Counted from the stretch's first letter, positions 54,202 through 62,586 are shown. The stretch: 64,000 nucleotides of DNA from Oscillibacter valericigenes (GCF_021531435.1 NZ_JAFBIS010000004.1:93846-157845); one strand, 5' to 3'. Notes: a model not told the origin generated them from the sequence alone. A program made the numbers and translations.

Positions 54202-55137
54202 TTACGCTGCTGCCAGCGCCATTTTATACGCCTTGTCGATGATAGGATTACCCTCCGCGGTACGCAGAAACAGGTTTTCGCGGTAGTTCTTGGTCCTGCG
54301 GATTGGAGACGCATGCGTGGCAAAATCGCTGACAGCGTTGATGAACCGATATCCGTTCCTGCCAACATGGGAGAGATCCGGTGCATCCCAGTACCGCTGC
54401 TTCAAATCCTCCAGCAGCCGCAGATTGTTCTTTTTCTGCATTTCGTTCATGTCCTCGGACACCGGAAAGAACTCCTGCATCATTTCCAGAACCTTGCGGT
54501 CAGAAAGCTTAATTTGGAAAAGTTCATCAATTCCGCGTCCCAGCTCTGCCATGTACGTTTCTGCCAGCAGCAGGGTGTCTCTGGCTTCGTAGACGCGGTT
54601 CATGACATTCTCCGTGTGTTTGGCTGCCCAGATGCGCTTGGCGGTATTCAACGCCAGATTCAGCGTATTTTGGCAGACGACCCGGATGGGCGTCATGGCA
54701 ACCTTGATGCCGGAGCTGCCGTCATGGGAGTTCATTACAACCATATACGGCGTGATCTCATCCCCGGCAATAATGTAGCGCTGGGGCATCCGGGCCAGCA
54801 TCCAAACCTTTCTTCCGCCCTGCAAGGAGCCTGCGGTCTCGTAGGTAACACCTTCGCCTAACAGGTCATCAGTGAACTGAAAGGCATCCTTGTTCTGCAC
54901 GACCTTATAGCGGTCAGACACGATACCGAGGGCGGCTTGGTCGGCGCTGCGGGTGTTGACCTTATAGCCGGGAATCGGGGTGCCATCCTCCGAGTAAACA
55001 TCTTGCTGCTCAACTGTCCAATCCAAACCGGCAGCGATCAGAGCGTCGGCAGATGCAGGAGCTTCCCTGATCTCCGTTCTCAAACCGTGCCACGGCTTCT
55101 CTCTTACATAAAACATGGTTTCCACATTAGCTGACAT
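54202..55137 (-). CDS. DUF932 (phage/plasmid-like) protein
   Basis: 311-residue protein of the DUF932/TIGR03299 family, widespread on phages and conjugative elements and often near recombination genes; function unknown. Family segments: GTPIPGYKVNTRSADQAALG, VVQNKDAFQFTDDLLGEGVT, MVVMNSHDGSSGIKVAMTPI, RVVCQNTLNLALN. ATG at 55137 is chosen since GGAGG lies eight bases upstream inside the longer frame. Confidence 0.88.
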   Translation of the reverse strand: MSANVETMFYVREKPWHGLRTEIREAPASADALIAAGLDWTVEQQDVYSEDGTPIPGYKVNTRSADQAALGIVSDRYKVVQNKDAFQFTDDLLGEGVTYETAGSLQGGRKVWMLARMPQRYIIAGDEITPYMVVMNSHDGSSGIKVAMTPIRVVCQNTLNLALNTAKRIWAAKHTENVMNRVYEARDTLLLAETYMAELGRGIDELFQIKLSDRKVLEMMQEFFPVSEDMNEMQKKNNLRLLEDLKQRYWDAPDLSHVGRNGYRFINAVSDFATHASPIRRTKNYRENLFLRTAEGNPIIDKAYKMALAAA

Positions 55138-55533
55138 TGAGTTTTCCTCCATTTTGATTTTAATTGTGATAGTTGATGGTTTCGCTCACGTAATAGGGCT
55201 GTGAAATATCGGCAGTTCCCAATCGGTTGTCCAGCGGAAGTAGTTGATTTTGCGCAAAGGTATCGATATAAAAAGCTGTGCGGGTTTGCACTGGCCCTGA
55301 AATAGCGGAGGCTCTCGGAGGTGTAGGTATCCTGCAACGGCGGCGCAAAGTGCGTACGCCGGTTTGAAAGTGCACACTGACCGCACCACATGGTGCATGG
55401 TGGCCGTGAAGGCCGGTGCACGGCCACCATGCAGAAGTTTCACTCAATAATAGGGAGAGCCGCAGTATCATTGCTCGCTGTGATTTTAGTTACCTTAGGA
55501 AACTCTTTTGGGCTCCTATCCTCGGTGCTTTTT
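55138..55533. other. structured non-coding region
   Basis: No convincing gene in about 395 bases. It contains a perfect 14-bp inverted repeat, GCATGGTGGCCGTG (55395-55408) / CACGGCCACCATGC (55419-55432), adjoining a short palindrome CACCACATGGTG (55384-55395). Candidate roles: 5' leader structure of the DUF932 operon, an element replication or transfer origin, or a small RNA. Open frames here show no likeness to protein families. Confidence 0.5.
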
Positions 55534-55824
55534 TCAGGCACTATTTTGCAACGCCCCCACTTTTTCGCCGCCCCCGGTAAGCTCCATGACCATACCAAGC
55601 GACATTCTGGCCCCTTCACAAAACGCCCGGAACAGGCGCCGCCGGTCCGCCTCTGCCTCCTTTTCCCGCAGGACCTCCCACAGCTGCTTTGTATGTGTAT
55701 CCAGCTCCGCACAGATTCGCCCTGACAACTCCGAGATCTCGCCCGTCAGCTTTGCGTCAGAGCCATCCACCCGGCACACTTTTTCGTAAATGCTGCCCTC
55801 TCCGAAGAACACTTCATTCAGCAT
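55534..55824 (-). CDS. small helical protein, DUF6809-like
   Basis: 96-residue acidic helical protein (LNEVFFGEGSIYEKVC, ELSGRICAELDTHTKQLWEV, RRRLFRAFCEGARMSLGMVM). The pattern of two helices with 'F..F..G...G' near the end resembles the DUF6809 family common on gut Firmicute elements; identification tentative. Its start overlaps the DUF3846 gene by 11 bases. Last gene of the amidoligase operon. Confidence 0.65.
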   Translation of the reverse strand: MLNEVFFGEGSIYEKVCRVDGSDAKLTGEISELSGRICAELDTHTKQLWEVLREKEAEADRRRLFRAFCEGARMSLGMVMELTGGGEKVGALQNSA

Positions 55825-56194
55825 CCATCATTGCCTCCCGCAAACAGAAAATATTGCCATTGATTCGGATAAACCGCTCCGAGTAGCGGAACCGCTCCTG
55901 AAAATGCAAGACCTGTTCTTTCGTCAGCGATGTAAAGCGTTCGCTGTCAGCCGGAGCGCCGCAGAGCAGGAACGTCCCGTCAATGACATCATAGGGGATA
56001 TTCTCCATGTACAGCGCCCGATTGGGCGTCATCCCCAGCAGTTTTCCCTCGTCATTGCAAACCAGTGCCACAGGCTCTTCAAACGGATAAACAGCCTGGA
56101 TCGTCCCGCCCACCACCGCCTGCATGTCCGCCAGTGACGTCCCAATCTCCCACTCATAGGGAGCCTTCCCCGGCTCCACGATCAAAACACGCAT
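55814..56194 (-). CDS. DUF3846 domain protein
   Basis: 126-residue protein; the first 70 residues match the DUF3846 pattern (MRVLIVEPGKAPYEWEIG, MQAVVGGTIQAVYPFEEPVA, VCNDEGKLLGMTPNRAL), a small domain common beside antirestriction and amidoligase genes on mobile elements. The rest (CGAPADSERFTSLTKEQVLH) contacts are unknown. ATG at 56194 lies four bases after the amidotransferase stop. Function unknown. Confidence 0.82.
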   Translation of the reverse strand: MRVLIVEPGKAPYEWEIGTSLADMQAVVGGTIQAVYPFEEPVALVCNDEGKLLGMTPNRALYMENIPYDVIDGTFLLCGAPADSERFTSLTKEQVLHFQERFRYSERFIRINGNIFCLREAMMDAE

Positions 56195-56198
56195 CTTC

Positions 56199-57134
56199 TT
56201 ACAACTCCCCGCAATACAAAAACTCCTCCAGTTCCTCGGCGGAAAACCCCATCGCCGCCAATCGGTCGATGGCCTCCGGCGTATAGCCAAACGAGGAGGC
56301 AACGGCCTTGATCTCCTCCATATAGGAATCCGCTGTATCTGTTGCTTCTTCTGAATCCCACTGTCCGCCATAGGGATAGCCCCACATCCGGTCATAGCGG
56401 CTGAACATCAGGTTGGAATCGTCAAACCGGCTCCAGGCGGTTTTCCCCGCGCAGTCGATCTGCAGAATTTTACCGCAGTCAACTCTGATTTGGTGTGCCC
56501 GTTTATCAGACAGGTGCAGCCGGGACAGCACACTCCGCATGATCTCTTCCGTGGAAGTATAGAGGTACAGCCCCAATGTTGGAAAATGATACAGGCACAG
56601 GGGGTTGTCTCCTTTCACGAAATAGAGGTCGTCTTTTCCGTCCAGTACCGTAAATGTAAAAGAGCCCTCGAGCTGTTCCGCCATGTACCGCAGGCTGGCA
56701 AAGTCGAGGACGTTTTTCCGTTCGATGAGCTGTACGCCGATGTAGCTGTCCGTCTCAATTTTTACCTCGGGCAGGGCCAGAGTGCGGCGGAGGGAGCGGT
56801 CATTGTAAAGCACTCCGTTGTGGGCCAGGGCAAAGGGCTCATTTCCCGCTTTTCCGAAAAAGGGATGGTTATTGTAGTTCCTTTTGGCGCTGCCCTGAGT
56901 GGTCATACGGGTATGGCCCATGATGGTCCAGGCATCCGCCGGGACCCGGAACCGCATCCGGTGGCCGGGAATCGGCCGCTTATAGACGCGGAGCTTCCCT
57001 CCGAAATTGTAGGCAATTCCGGTGGCGTCCGTTCCCCGTGTCTCACAGGCCGCTGCCAGGACGGAAAGGATTTTGTTCTTCTGCTTCACGGACAGGCCGT
57101 GGCGGTAGTCGATCAGTCCAAACAGGCAGCACAT
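56199..57134 (-). CDS. class II glutamine amidotransferase of element
   Basis: 311-residue N-terminal-nucleophile glutaminase. After Met removal the chain begins CCLFGLIDY, with Cys2 as nucleophile; further class II motifs are RGTDATGIAY, MGHTRMTTQGSAKRNYNNHP, ALAHNGVLYND, EGSFTFTVLDGKDDLYFVKG. The C-terminal part ends in a short helical hairpin (AIDRLAAMGFSAEELEEFL). ATG at 57134 places Cys at position 2 and follows GGAGGAACTGTGAG. The stop of the amidoligase gene is directly upstream (one base apart), so the two are made together; it presumably supplies ammonia for the ligase or transfers it to its product. Confidence 0.88.
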   Translation of the reverse strand: MCCLFGLIDYRHGLSVKQKNKILSVLAAACETRGTDATGIAYNFGGKLRVYKRPIPGHRMRFRVPADAWTIMGHTRMTTQGSAKRNYNNHPFFGKAGNEPFALAHNGVLYNDRSLRRTLALPEVKIETDSYIGVQLIERKNVLDFASLRYMAEQLEGSFTFTVLDGKDDLYFVKGDNPLCLYHFPTLGLYLYTSTEEIMRSVLSRLHLSDKRAHQIRVDCGKILQIDCAGKTAWSRFDDSNLMFSRYDRMWGYPYGGQWDSEEATDTADSYMEEIKAVASSFGYTPEAIDRLAAMGFSAEELEEFLYCGEL

Positions 57135-57135
57135 C

Positions 57136-58251
57136 TCACAGTTCCTCCTCCACCGCGACAGGCTCATTCACATACAGCCGCCGTTCTTTCAAATACTGCA
57201 CCAGCTCCGGGTACTGCTGACAGCCGGAGACAAAGGTGGTCCAGGACATTGTTTTCAGCTCATCATCAGACAAATAAAGAGCCACATCGCAGACCCGGTC
57301 AACGAGCTGCAATGTGGCGATCAGCGTATTGTATTTGAGGGTCCCCCGGAACATCCGGAACTCGATGGTGTCGGCGTTGGTCAGGTTCACGCAGGTATAG
57401 CGCCCGCCGTGGCCCCCTTTCTTGGCGTGTTCCAGAATTTCCTGCGGCTGCTCCTTGTACCCGTACCGGGCAGCCCAGTGCTCCAGCTGACGCTGCGTCC
57501 GGCGGCTGAATTTCAGCAGCTCCTCCCAGTTTTTCTCGAAGAAGTAGAGGATACGGGCGATAACAGCATCCTGGGCCTCCTCCGTGTCACCAAAGGCGTT
57601 TCGGTTCACATGGACATGGAGGCCGCAGGTCCCAGCCTGGTGGCTGGTGTAGCCCAGGGAGACCGCTTTCTGGAGAATGCCTGCCCAGGGCATTTCTTTC
57701 ATGTGATAGTCCAGCGTCATAGGGTGGGTCACCAGCTCAAAGCCGTCGTCCAGGGAACCGTCATGCTTGCAGTAGAGCTTTTCCGGGCCGCTGCCGTTGG
57801 CAATCCCCATGATTTGCCGCGCGCTGTCATCATCCTCTCCGGCTCCGTCGATCTCCAGCTCTACGCCAAAATATCGGGAGCCATTGCCGCGAAACAGCGG
57901 CTCCGGCTTGTAATAATAGTCCTCAATCATTTTATTCCGACGTGCATGGGTATGGCAGTCATAGCAGAGTGGAGCATCTTCATCGTCATCTTCATAGTAG
58001 GCATCATCCAGATGGATGATGCGCCCGCAGCGTTCGCAGCTGGTGTAGTGCCGGTCATAGCAGGACTGGCAGAGGGGTGTATGGCTGTCTCCAACATTGT
58101 CCTCCCGGTAGATGCGCTCTCCGCAGTGGGCGCAGGTCACGGTCTCCTCATCGGCGCAGGATGCGCAGAGTTCATCATCATCCACCAGAACGCGTTCGCT
58201 CAGCGGATGGGCCTGCCCACAGCGGCAGCAGGTAAAGGTCTCAGCTCTCAT
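57136..58251 (-). CDS. zinc-ribbon amidoligase enzyme
   Basis: 371-residue protein. Residues 1-115 hold several CxxC zinc ribbons (TCCRCGQ, CASCADE, CAHCGERIY, CQSCYD, CERCGRII, CYDCH). Residues 125-345 form an amidoligase domain of the COOH-NH2 ligase (glutamine-synthetase/GCS-like) fold: RYFGVELEIDGAGEDD (metal Glu pair), CKHDGSLDDGFELVTHPMTL, GTCGLHVHVNRNAFG and DTIEFRMFRGTLKYN. Such enzymes join an amine to a carboxylate with ATP. It heads the four-gene operon; zinc ribbons suggest docking on protein or nucleic acid. Substrate unknown. Confidence 0.9.
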   Translation of the reverse strand: MRAETFTCCRCGQAHPLSERVLVDDDELCASCADEETVTCAHCGERIYREDNVGDSHTPLCQSCYDRHYTSCERCGRIIHLDDAYYEDDDEDAPLCYDCHTHARRNKMIEDYYYKPEPLFRGNGSRYFGVELEIDGAGEDDDSARQIMGIANGSGPEKLYCKHDGSLDDGFELVTHPMTLDYHMKEMPWAGILQKAVSLGYTSHQAGTCGLHVHVNRNAFGDTEEAQDAVIARILYFFEKNWEELLKFSRRTQRQLEHWAARYGYKEQPQEILEHAKKGGHGGRYTCVNLTNADTIEFRMFRGTLKYNTLIATLQLVDRVCDVALYLSDDELKTMSWTTFVSGCQQYPELVQYLKERRLYVNEPVAVEEEL

Positions 58252-58351
58252 GTCATTTCCTCCATGTATAGAAATTGGCCTCGGGGAATTACCCCGAGGC
58301 CTTCAAATCTATAATATATACCCCGATGCAGGAGGAAACCGGATCATGCGG

Positions 58352-58654
58352 TTAATACGCCCCCGCGATGCCGCCCAAGGCATCCAGATCCTTATCATTG
58401 TTCAAATAGAATCTGACAATTATCCAATAGTCCGCCTCGCTGTCGATCCCAAATTGATTTTCCGCATAGGCCGAAATATCGTCAAGGGAGTACCCAGCCT
58501 CATTTTTCTCATACCACAGGAACGATTCGTCGCTGGCTTGGGAATTGAAGCAGAGCAGGATCAGCTCCTGTGCGAACTCCGGCAGGCAGAAAAAGTCAAC
58601 ATCATACCATCCTCTGGAAAGTCCGTTGATGGTATTATCGACGCCGTTCACCAT
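58352..58654 (-). CDS. hypothetical small acidic protein
   Basis: 100-residue protein rich in acidic and aromatic residues (GLSRGWYDVDFFCLPEFAQE, LWYEKNEAGYSLDDISAYAE, ADYWIIVRFYLNNDKDLD). Not recognised. ATG at 58654 follows TGGAGG by seven bases. Upstream the sequence abruptly changes into a gene running the other way, so its native promoter may have been lost. A GC-rich hairpin GCCTCGGGG/CCCCGAGGC (58274-58298) separates it from the amidoligase operon. Confidence 0.6.
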   Translation of the reverse strand: MVNGVDNTINGLSRGWYDVDFFCLPEFAQELILLCFNSQASDESFLWYEKNEAGYSLDDISAYAENQFGIDSEADYWIIVRFYLNNDKDLDALGGIAGAY

Positions 58655-58797
58655 ACGGCCGCCTCCAGCAGAGCCCCACAGCTTATGCTGCATCCCGGCT
58701 GAAACTGTCAGCGAGCATTCTCCAGACCGCCCAAAACAAATATGACAGCCTGCGGACAACGGGAACTCCGCAATTCAAGGAGTGGATCAAGACGCTG

Positions 58798-59670
58798 ATG
58801 GAGAAGAATCCGATGCAACTGGTGATAACCGGAGACAAATTCCGCGGGGTGATCGATGAATTCGAAAACGGCAATACACCGGAGATCGCCCAGGCCAAGA
58901 AGCGGCTGAAAAGTCAGCACTATTATACACTGCACCGCAGCGAAGCGGAGCTGAAGGAGATGGGTATTCCGAAAACGATCGGTGAGCCGATCTTCCGCTC
59001 TTTTGAATCGTTCCAGCGCCTGGAGGCAGCCCAAACGCTGCTGACCCCCGAGCAGTACCGCCAGATGCTTCTGGATCTGGGCGCGGGGGCGGATATGCAC
59101 AACGGGGAATGGGAGAAAACTATTCAGGAAAAAGTCGTAGACGCGCAGGGAAAGACCGAAGTGGTTGTTAAAAAAGTAATGTCCCCCGGCACCCCGGAAG
59201 AAGAGCTGCGCCCCGTCCTGGAGCAGAACGCCCGGGGACTGGAGACGTACAAAATGGTGGTTCGCGCACAGATGGACATGATCACCCGCAAATATGGCAA
59301 TATGCTGGAGAAAATCCCCATTCGGGAGCTCATAACCCATTATGTAGAACTCGCCAGAGATTTTTCCGATGCACAGGTAGCGCTGAGTATGGCAGCCGGG
59401 CACCCGGACTTTCTGGATCCGTCAAAGCCGGAGGATCAACTGCTGCGAAAGCGGATCGAGTATTACTGCAGGGTCGGCAAATTTGCTCTGGACCAACTCA
59501 ACTTCCTGTATATGGGGATGGTTAAAACGGACGAAGAACTGGCCGAAACCATGTCCAGCGGATGCTTTGGCGATGAGTCCTGTCAGCAGAGCAAGGACTA
59601 TTTGCTGGAAAACGACCCTGCTTTCCAGCACCAGCTGGACTGGGACCAGAGGGTGCTGCCCCCGGCATAA
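58798..59670 (+). CDS. hypothetical protein, probably 5'-truncated
   Basis: 290 residues from the first ATG; mostly helical with a C-terminal Cys pair (CFGDESC). Not recognised. The same frame stays open and protein-like upstream to about 58681 (ASRLKLSASILQTAQNKYDS, then TPQFKEWIKTL) but has no start codon or ribosome site, and the ATG at 58798 has none either. So the gene has probably lost its 5' end at a recombination junction near 58670. Confidence 0.55.
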   Translation: MEKNPMQLVITGDKFRGVIDEFENGNTPEIAQAKKRLKSQHYYTLHRSEAELKEMGIPKTIGEPIFRSFESFQRLEAAQTLLTPEQYRQMLLDLGAGADMHNGEWEKTIQEKVVDAQGKTEVVVKKVMSPGTPEEELRPVLEQNARGLETYKMVVRAQMDMITRKYGNMLEKIPIRELITHYVELARDFSDAQVALSMAAGHPDFLDPSKPEDQLLRKRIEYYCRVGKFALDQLNFLYMGMVKTDEELAETMSSGCFGDESCQQSKDYLLENDPAFQHQLDWDQRVLPPA

Positions 59671-59717
59671 TTCCGCCAGAACAGACGCGCAGGACGATAC
59701 GAAACCGCAAAGAACTG

Positions 59718-59750
59718 ACGCGGTGGGACGAACTGTCCCACCGCGTTTTT
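59718..59750 (+). terminator. terminator
   Basis: ACGCGGTGGGA and TCCCACCGCGT pair around CGAACTG and are followed by TTTTGC. Confidence 0.9.
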
Positions 59751-59850
59751 GCAGAGTTTGGCTTCCACACATCTACACGAAGCACCATTTCTGAAAGATG
59801 GGAAAACGAATGGCAGCGTGACTTTCCAATAGCCAGAATACTCGATTTTA

Positions 59851-60012
59851 TTACGCTTCCCCCGTAAATTCTGCCAGACTTGCCAGTGAGATCCTATACT
59901 CTCGGCCAATCATCATACCTTTCAGCTGACCGGAGCGGATCAGCCTTCTCACTTGGGTACGGCTGACTCTCAGATATTGCGCAACTTCTTTGACCGTTAA
60001 CAGCTCTGTCAT
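59851..60012 (-). CDS. 53-residue excisionase-type HTH protein
   Basis: 54-codon frame encoding MTELLTVKEVAQYLRVSRTQ, then VRRLIRSGQLKGMMIGREYR, ISLASLAEFTGEA. This is a complete HTH_17 (excisionase/MerR-like) domain. Its ATG overlaps the stop of the upstream gene (ATGA); an alternative ATG lies at 60018, better spaced from GGAG. Likely DNA-binding accessory factor of an integrated element. Confidence 0.8.
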   Translation of the reverse strand: MTELLTVKEVAQYLRVSRTQVRRLIRSGQLKGMMIGREYRISLASLAEFTGEA

Positions 60013-60266
60013 CCCCATGGATCGCTCCGCTTTCTGTCACGGTATCCCGTGCTCTCCCCCGTCGCCTTCTGCTCCTTGTAAATATGGTTGTGCAGCTTGC
60101 GTACCAGTATCTTCCGGAAGCCCCAGTTGCCATACTGGTCCTCCTGCGGCTCAATTTCATACTGAATGCTGTATCGCCGCAGTTCCTGCTTGTCCAGTTC
60201 AAACAGGCGGCACACCTCCTCGATGGTATAGAATTCCTTCATGTTGTTGTAGTCGATATACTTCAT
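60009..60266 (-). CDS. small HTH-like protein
   Basis: 85-residue protein with a MerR-type beginning (NMKEFYTIEEVCRLFELDKQ, ELRRYSIQYEIEP) and a basic C-terminus (RKILVRKLHNHIYKEQK). AAGGATG lies about nine bases before the ATG. Translationally coupled to the 53-residue HTH gene. Probably a DNA-binding regulator of the element; exact family not recognised. Confidence 0.65.
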   Translation of the reverse strand: MKYIDYNNMKEFYTIEEVCRLFELDKQELRRYSIQYEIEPQEDQYGNWGFRKILVRKLHNHIYKEQKATGESTGYRDRKRSDPWG

Positions 60267-60493
60267 GACCGATCACATCCTTTAGAGCATTTTAGGAGCA
60301 TATGCATTGGCGGCAAATGTCTGGCTGCAGTGTATGCTCCCTTATACTCATGTTACTTATCGTTCGCTCAAAAGCGCTCATTTCAGCGTGTTTTTGAACC
60401 ATATTTGATGCATATCAGATCTTCAATGGTGGCGGAAAGGCTTTTCCGGTCACTTGCCTTTCGCAACAGATGCAGCATCCGCTCCCTTGTCCT

Positions 60494-60580
60494 TTTACTC
60501 CGAAGGCCATCGACCGATTGGCGGCCATGGGCTTTACCGCGGAGGAACTGGAGGAATTACTATACTGCGGGGAGTTGTGA
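60494..60580 (+). pseudogene. remnant of a second class II amidotransferase gene
   Basis: The frame reads FTPKAIDRLAAMGFTAEELE, ELLYCGEL, stop: nearly identical to the last 28 residues of the amidotransferase at 56.2 kb, but on the plus strand. Nothing upstream continues the similarity. So a second, diverged copy of that gene once stood here and only its 3' end survives. Confidence 0.8.
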
Positions 60581-60620
60581 ACCGATAGGCAAAAAAACTC
60601 CTCATGCGAGTGAAACAGAT

Positions 60621-60658
60621 GCAAACAGGGAGAGGCTTTCCGCCCCTCCCTGTTTGCA
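60621..60658 (+). terminator. hairpin after the amidotransferase remnant
   Basis: GCAAACAGGGAG and CTCCCTGTTTGC form a 12-bp stem; the following AATATAT is a poor T run, so it may be a relic terminator. Confidence 0.5.
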
Positions 60659-60784
60659 ATATATCGCGGTAATTTCCGTTGGTTAAAAGAGCAGAATTTG
60701 AAAATACTGATAGAGGTGGTCCTTCTGGGCTTTTTCATGTGCTGTTGGTAAAATGTAGGCACTGATTTGGAGGAGGTTTTTGCC

Positions 60785-61633
60785 ATGAGAAAGAGGCTGG
60801 AAATCACAGAGCAGGAAATCAAAAAGTTCGAGGCGTATCTGCGCCGGGACGAGCGGGAACCCGCCACTATCGAGGCCTATCTGCGCTCCCTGCGGAAATT
60901 CGCGGTCTGGGCAGATGGCCGCAGTATCACCAAGGAGCTGGCGGCGGAATGGAAGGCGGAGCTGACGCAGAACGGCTACCGCCCCGTGAGCGTAAACGCT
61001 ATGCTGGCCGCCATCAATAAGTTTTTTTCCTGCATGGGCCGGGAGGACTGCAAGGTCCGGTATCTGAAGCTCCAGCGCCGGATGTTCCGCCGGGCGGAAC
61101 GGGACTTGACAAAGGAAGAATACCAACGGCTGGTGGAGGCGGCGCAGGCCAAGGGGAATGTGCGCTTGCAGCTTTTGCTGGAGACCATCTGCGCCACCGG
61201 CATCCGGGTGAGCGAGGTGAAGTATATCACCGTGGAAGCCGCCCAGACCGGCGCGGCGGAGATCGCCCTCAAGGGAAAGATCCGTACGATTTTGCTGCCC
61301 AACCGGCTGTGCAGAAAGCTGCTGCGGTACGCCAAAAAGCAAAACATCACCTCCGGCAAGATCTTTCTCACCAGAGGCGGTATGGGGCTGTCCCGGAAGT
61401 ATATCTGGGCTGAAATGAAAAAGCTGTGCACGGCGGCGAAGGTGGAGCGGACAAAGGTGTTCCCGCATAACCTGCGCAGCCTGTTCGCCCGGGCGTTCTA
61501 TAACGTCTGCCATGACGTTGTACGCCTGGCGGACGTGCTGGGCCACAGCAGCATCGAAACCACCAGAATTTACCTGCTTTCCACGGGAAAAGAATACGCC
61601 CGCCAGCTGGACAGGCTAGGCCTCGTCCAGTAG
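60785..61633 (+). CDS. tyrosine recombinase (XerC/D-like)
   Basis: 282-residue recombinase with an N-terminal SAM-like domain (EREPATIEAYLRSLRKFAVW, VSVNAMLAAINKFFSCMG) and catalytic domain: Arg in CATGIRVSEVKYI, H-x2-R in FPHNLRSLFARAF, H in DVLGHSSIETTRIYL with the Tyr nucleophile. ATG at 60785 follows GGAGGAGG. Stand-alone recombinases of this type in gut Firmicutes may act on small elements or invertible DNA; no invertible repeat was identified around it. Confidence 0.9.
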   Translation: MRKRLEITEQEIKKFEAYLRRDEREPATIEAYLRSLRKFAVWADGRSITKELAAEWKAELTQNGYRPVSVNAMLAAINKFFSCMGREDCKVRYLKLQRRMFRRAERDLTKEEYQRLVEAAQAKGNVRLQLLLETICATGIRVSEVKYITVEAAQTGAAEIALKGKIRTILLPNRLCRKLLRYAKKQNITSGKIFLTRGGMGLSRKYIWAEMKKLCTAAKVERTKVFPHNLRSLFARAFYNVCHDVVRLADVLGHSSIETTRIYLLSTGKEYARQLDRLGLVQ

Positions 61634-61808
61634 TGGGCATAATTATTGTTACGAACAGCTATTTGAAAAGTAGCGCAAATATAACCATATTATCTAATGT
61701 AGGATAGCACTTTAACCGCGAAATAGCAAGTGTTTTACGGTAATTGGTGCATGAAGAAAAGGCCGATTCCACCAATTGTTGGGTCAGCCTGTTTTGACAT
61801 GCAATTGA

Positions 61809-61845
61809 AACGCTCTGCGCAGCAAGCACAGGGCGTTCTTTTTTG
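61809..61845 (+). terminator. terminator downstream of the recombinase
   Basis: AACGCTCTG and CAGGGCGTT pair (one G-U) and are followed by CTTTTTTG. The rest of 61634-61913 is AT-rich with no gene seen. Confidence 0.75.
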
Positions 61846-61913
61846 CACTTTTTTCAACTTATTGGCTGATTAGAGACAAAACAATAATTTTGTCACATAA
61901 ATGGAGCTGAGAC

Positions 61914-62165
61914 ATGGGACGCCTGCGGACTGAGACAATCAAAATCGACCCGGCCCTCCTGCACCGGACACCGGCCAGCGCGGAGCTGACGCCTGCCATT
62001 CTGGCGGATTACAGCGCCCGGATGCGGGCACAGCGCCGTCGGGAGGACAGCATGCGCAGCTGCGAAAAGGTCCTGCGCCAGTTTTACGATTTTCTGCCGG
62101 AGAGCAAGACTGTGACCAAGGACACTCTGCAAAGATGGCGGGAGCAGCTTTTGGCTGAGAACTAC
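61914..62165 (+). pseudogene. tyrosine recombinase N-terminal fragment
   Basis: About 84 codons (RTETIKIDPALLHRTPASAE, AILADYSARMRAQRRREDSM, DTLQRWREQLLAENY) match the N-terminal core-binding domain of a recombinase of the kind at 60.8 kb. At LLAENY the similarity stops and the frame runs into IS21 DNA read out of frame. The catalytic domain is gone. Confidence 0.8.
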
Positions 62166-62169
62166 TGGC

Positions 62170-62586
62170 ATGACGAGCAGTGGGAAGACCTATCTCTGCA
62201 ATGCCCTTTGTGTCTCTGCCATCCAGCAGTTTAAAACCGTTCGCTATATCCGCGCCAACATCCTGATGCTGGAACTGGAACAGGCTCGCCTGCAGACAAC
62301 CTATCTCGATTATGTTTCATCTCTTGCCAAGCTGGACTTGCTGGCGATTGATGACTTCGGCCTTATGGACCTCGACTTGGATAAATGCCGTGACCTTTTT
62401 GAAGTAATTGATGGACGCGATGGCAGGAAGTCCACCATTATCGTTTCACAGTTCCCGATCCACACATGGTTTGATCTGTTCCAGGAGCACACCTATGCTG
62501 ATGCCTGCCTTGCACGCATCACGGACAAGCGCCACAGCTACCGTCTGGAGATGAATGGCATTAGCATGAGAGACGCAGTCAAGTAA
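62170..62586 (+). pseudogene. istB: IS21-family IstB ATPase fragment
   Basis: 138 codons starting inside the Walker A motif (SSGKTYLCNALC) and continuing to the true C-terminus: KTVRYIRANILMLELEQARL, LDLLAIDDFGLMDLDLDKCR (Walker B), GRKSTIIVSQFPIHTWFDLF, ITDKRHSYRLEMNGISMRD. The first 100 or so residues are missing, replaced by recombinase sequence. The following 62587-62720 is IS21-like 3' non-coding DNA. Confidence 0.85.

Noticed and set aside
55160..55471. Minus-strand open frame of about 100 codons upstream of DUF932
   Set aside because: It runs through the large perfect hairpin, has no ribosome site, and the translation looks random.
60600..61913. Invertible switch controlled by the tyrosine recombinase
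   Set aside because: I looked for inverted repeats flanking a promoter next to the recombinase and found only terminator-like hairpins.
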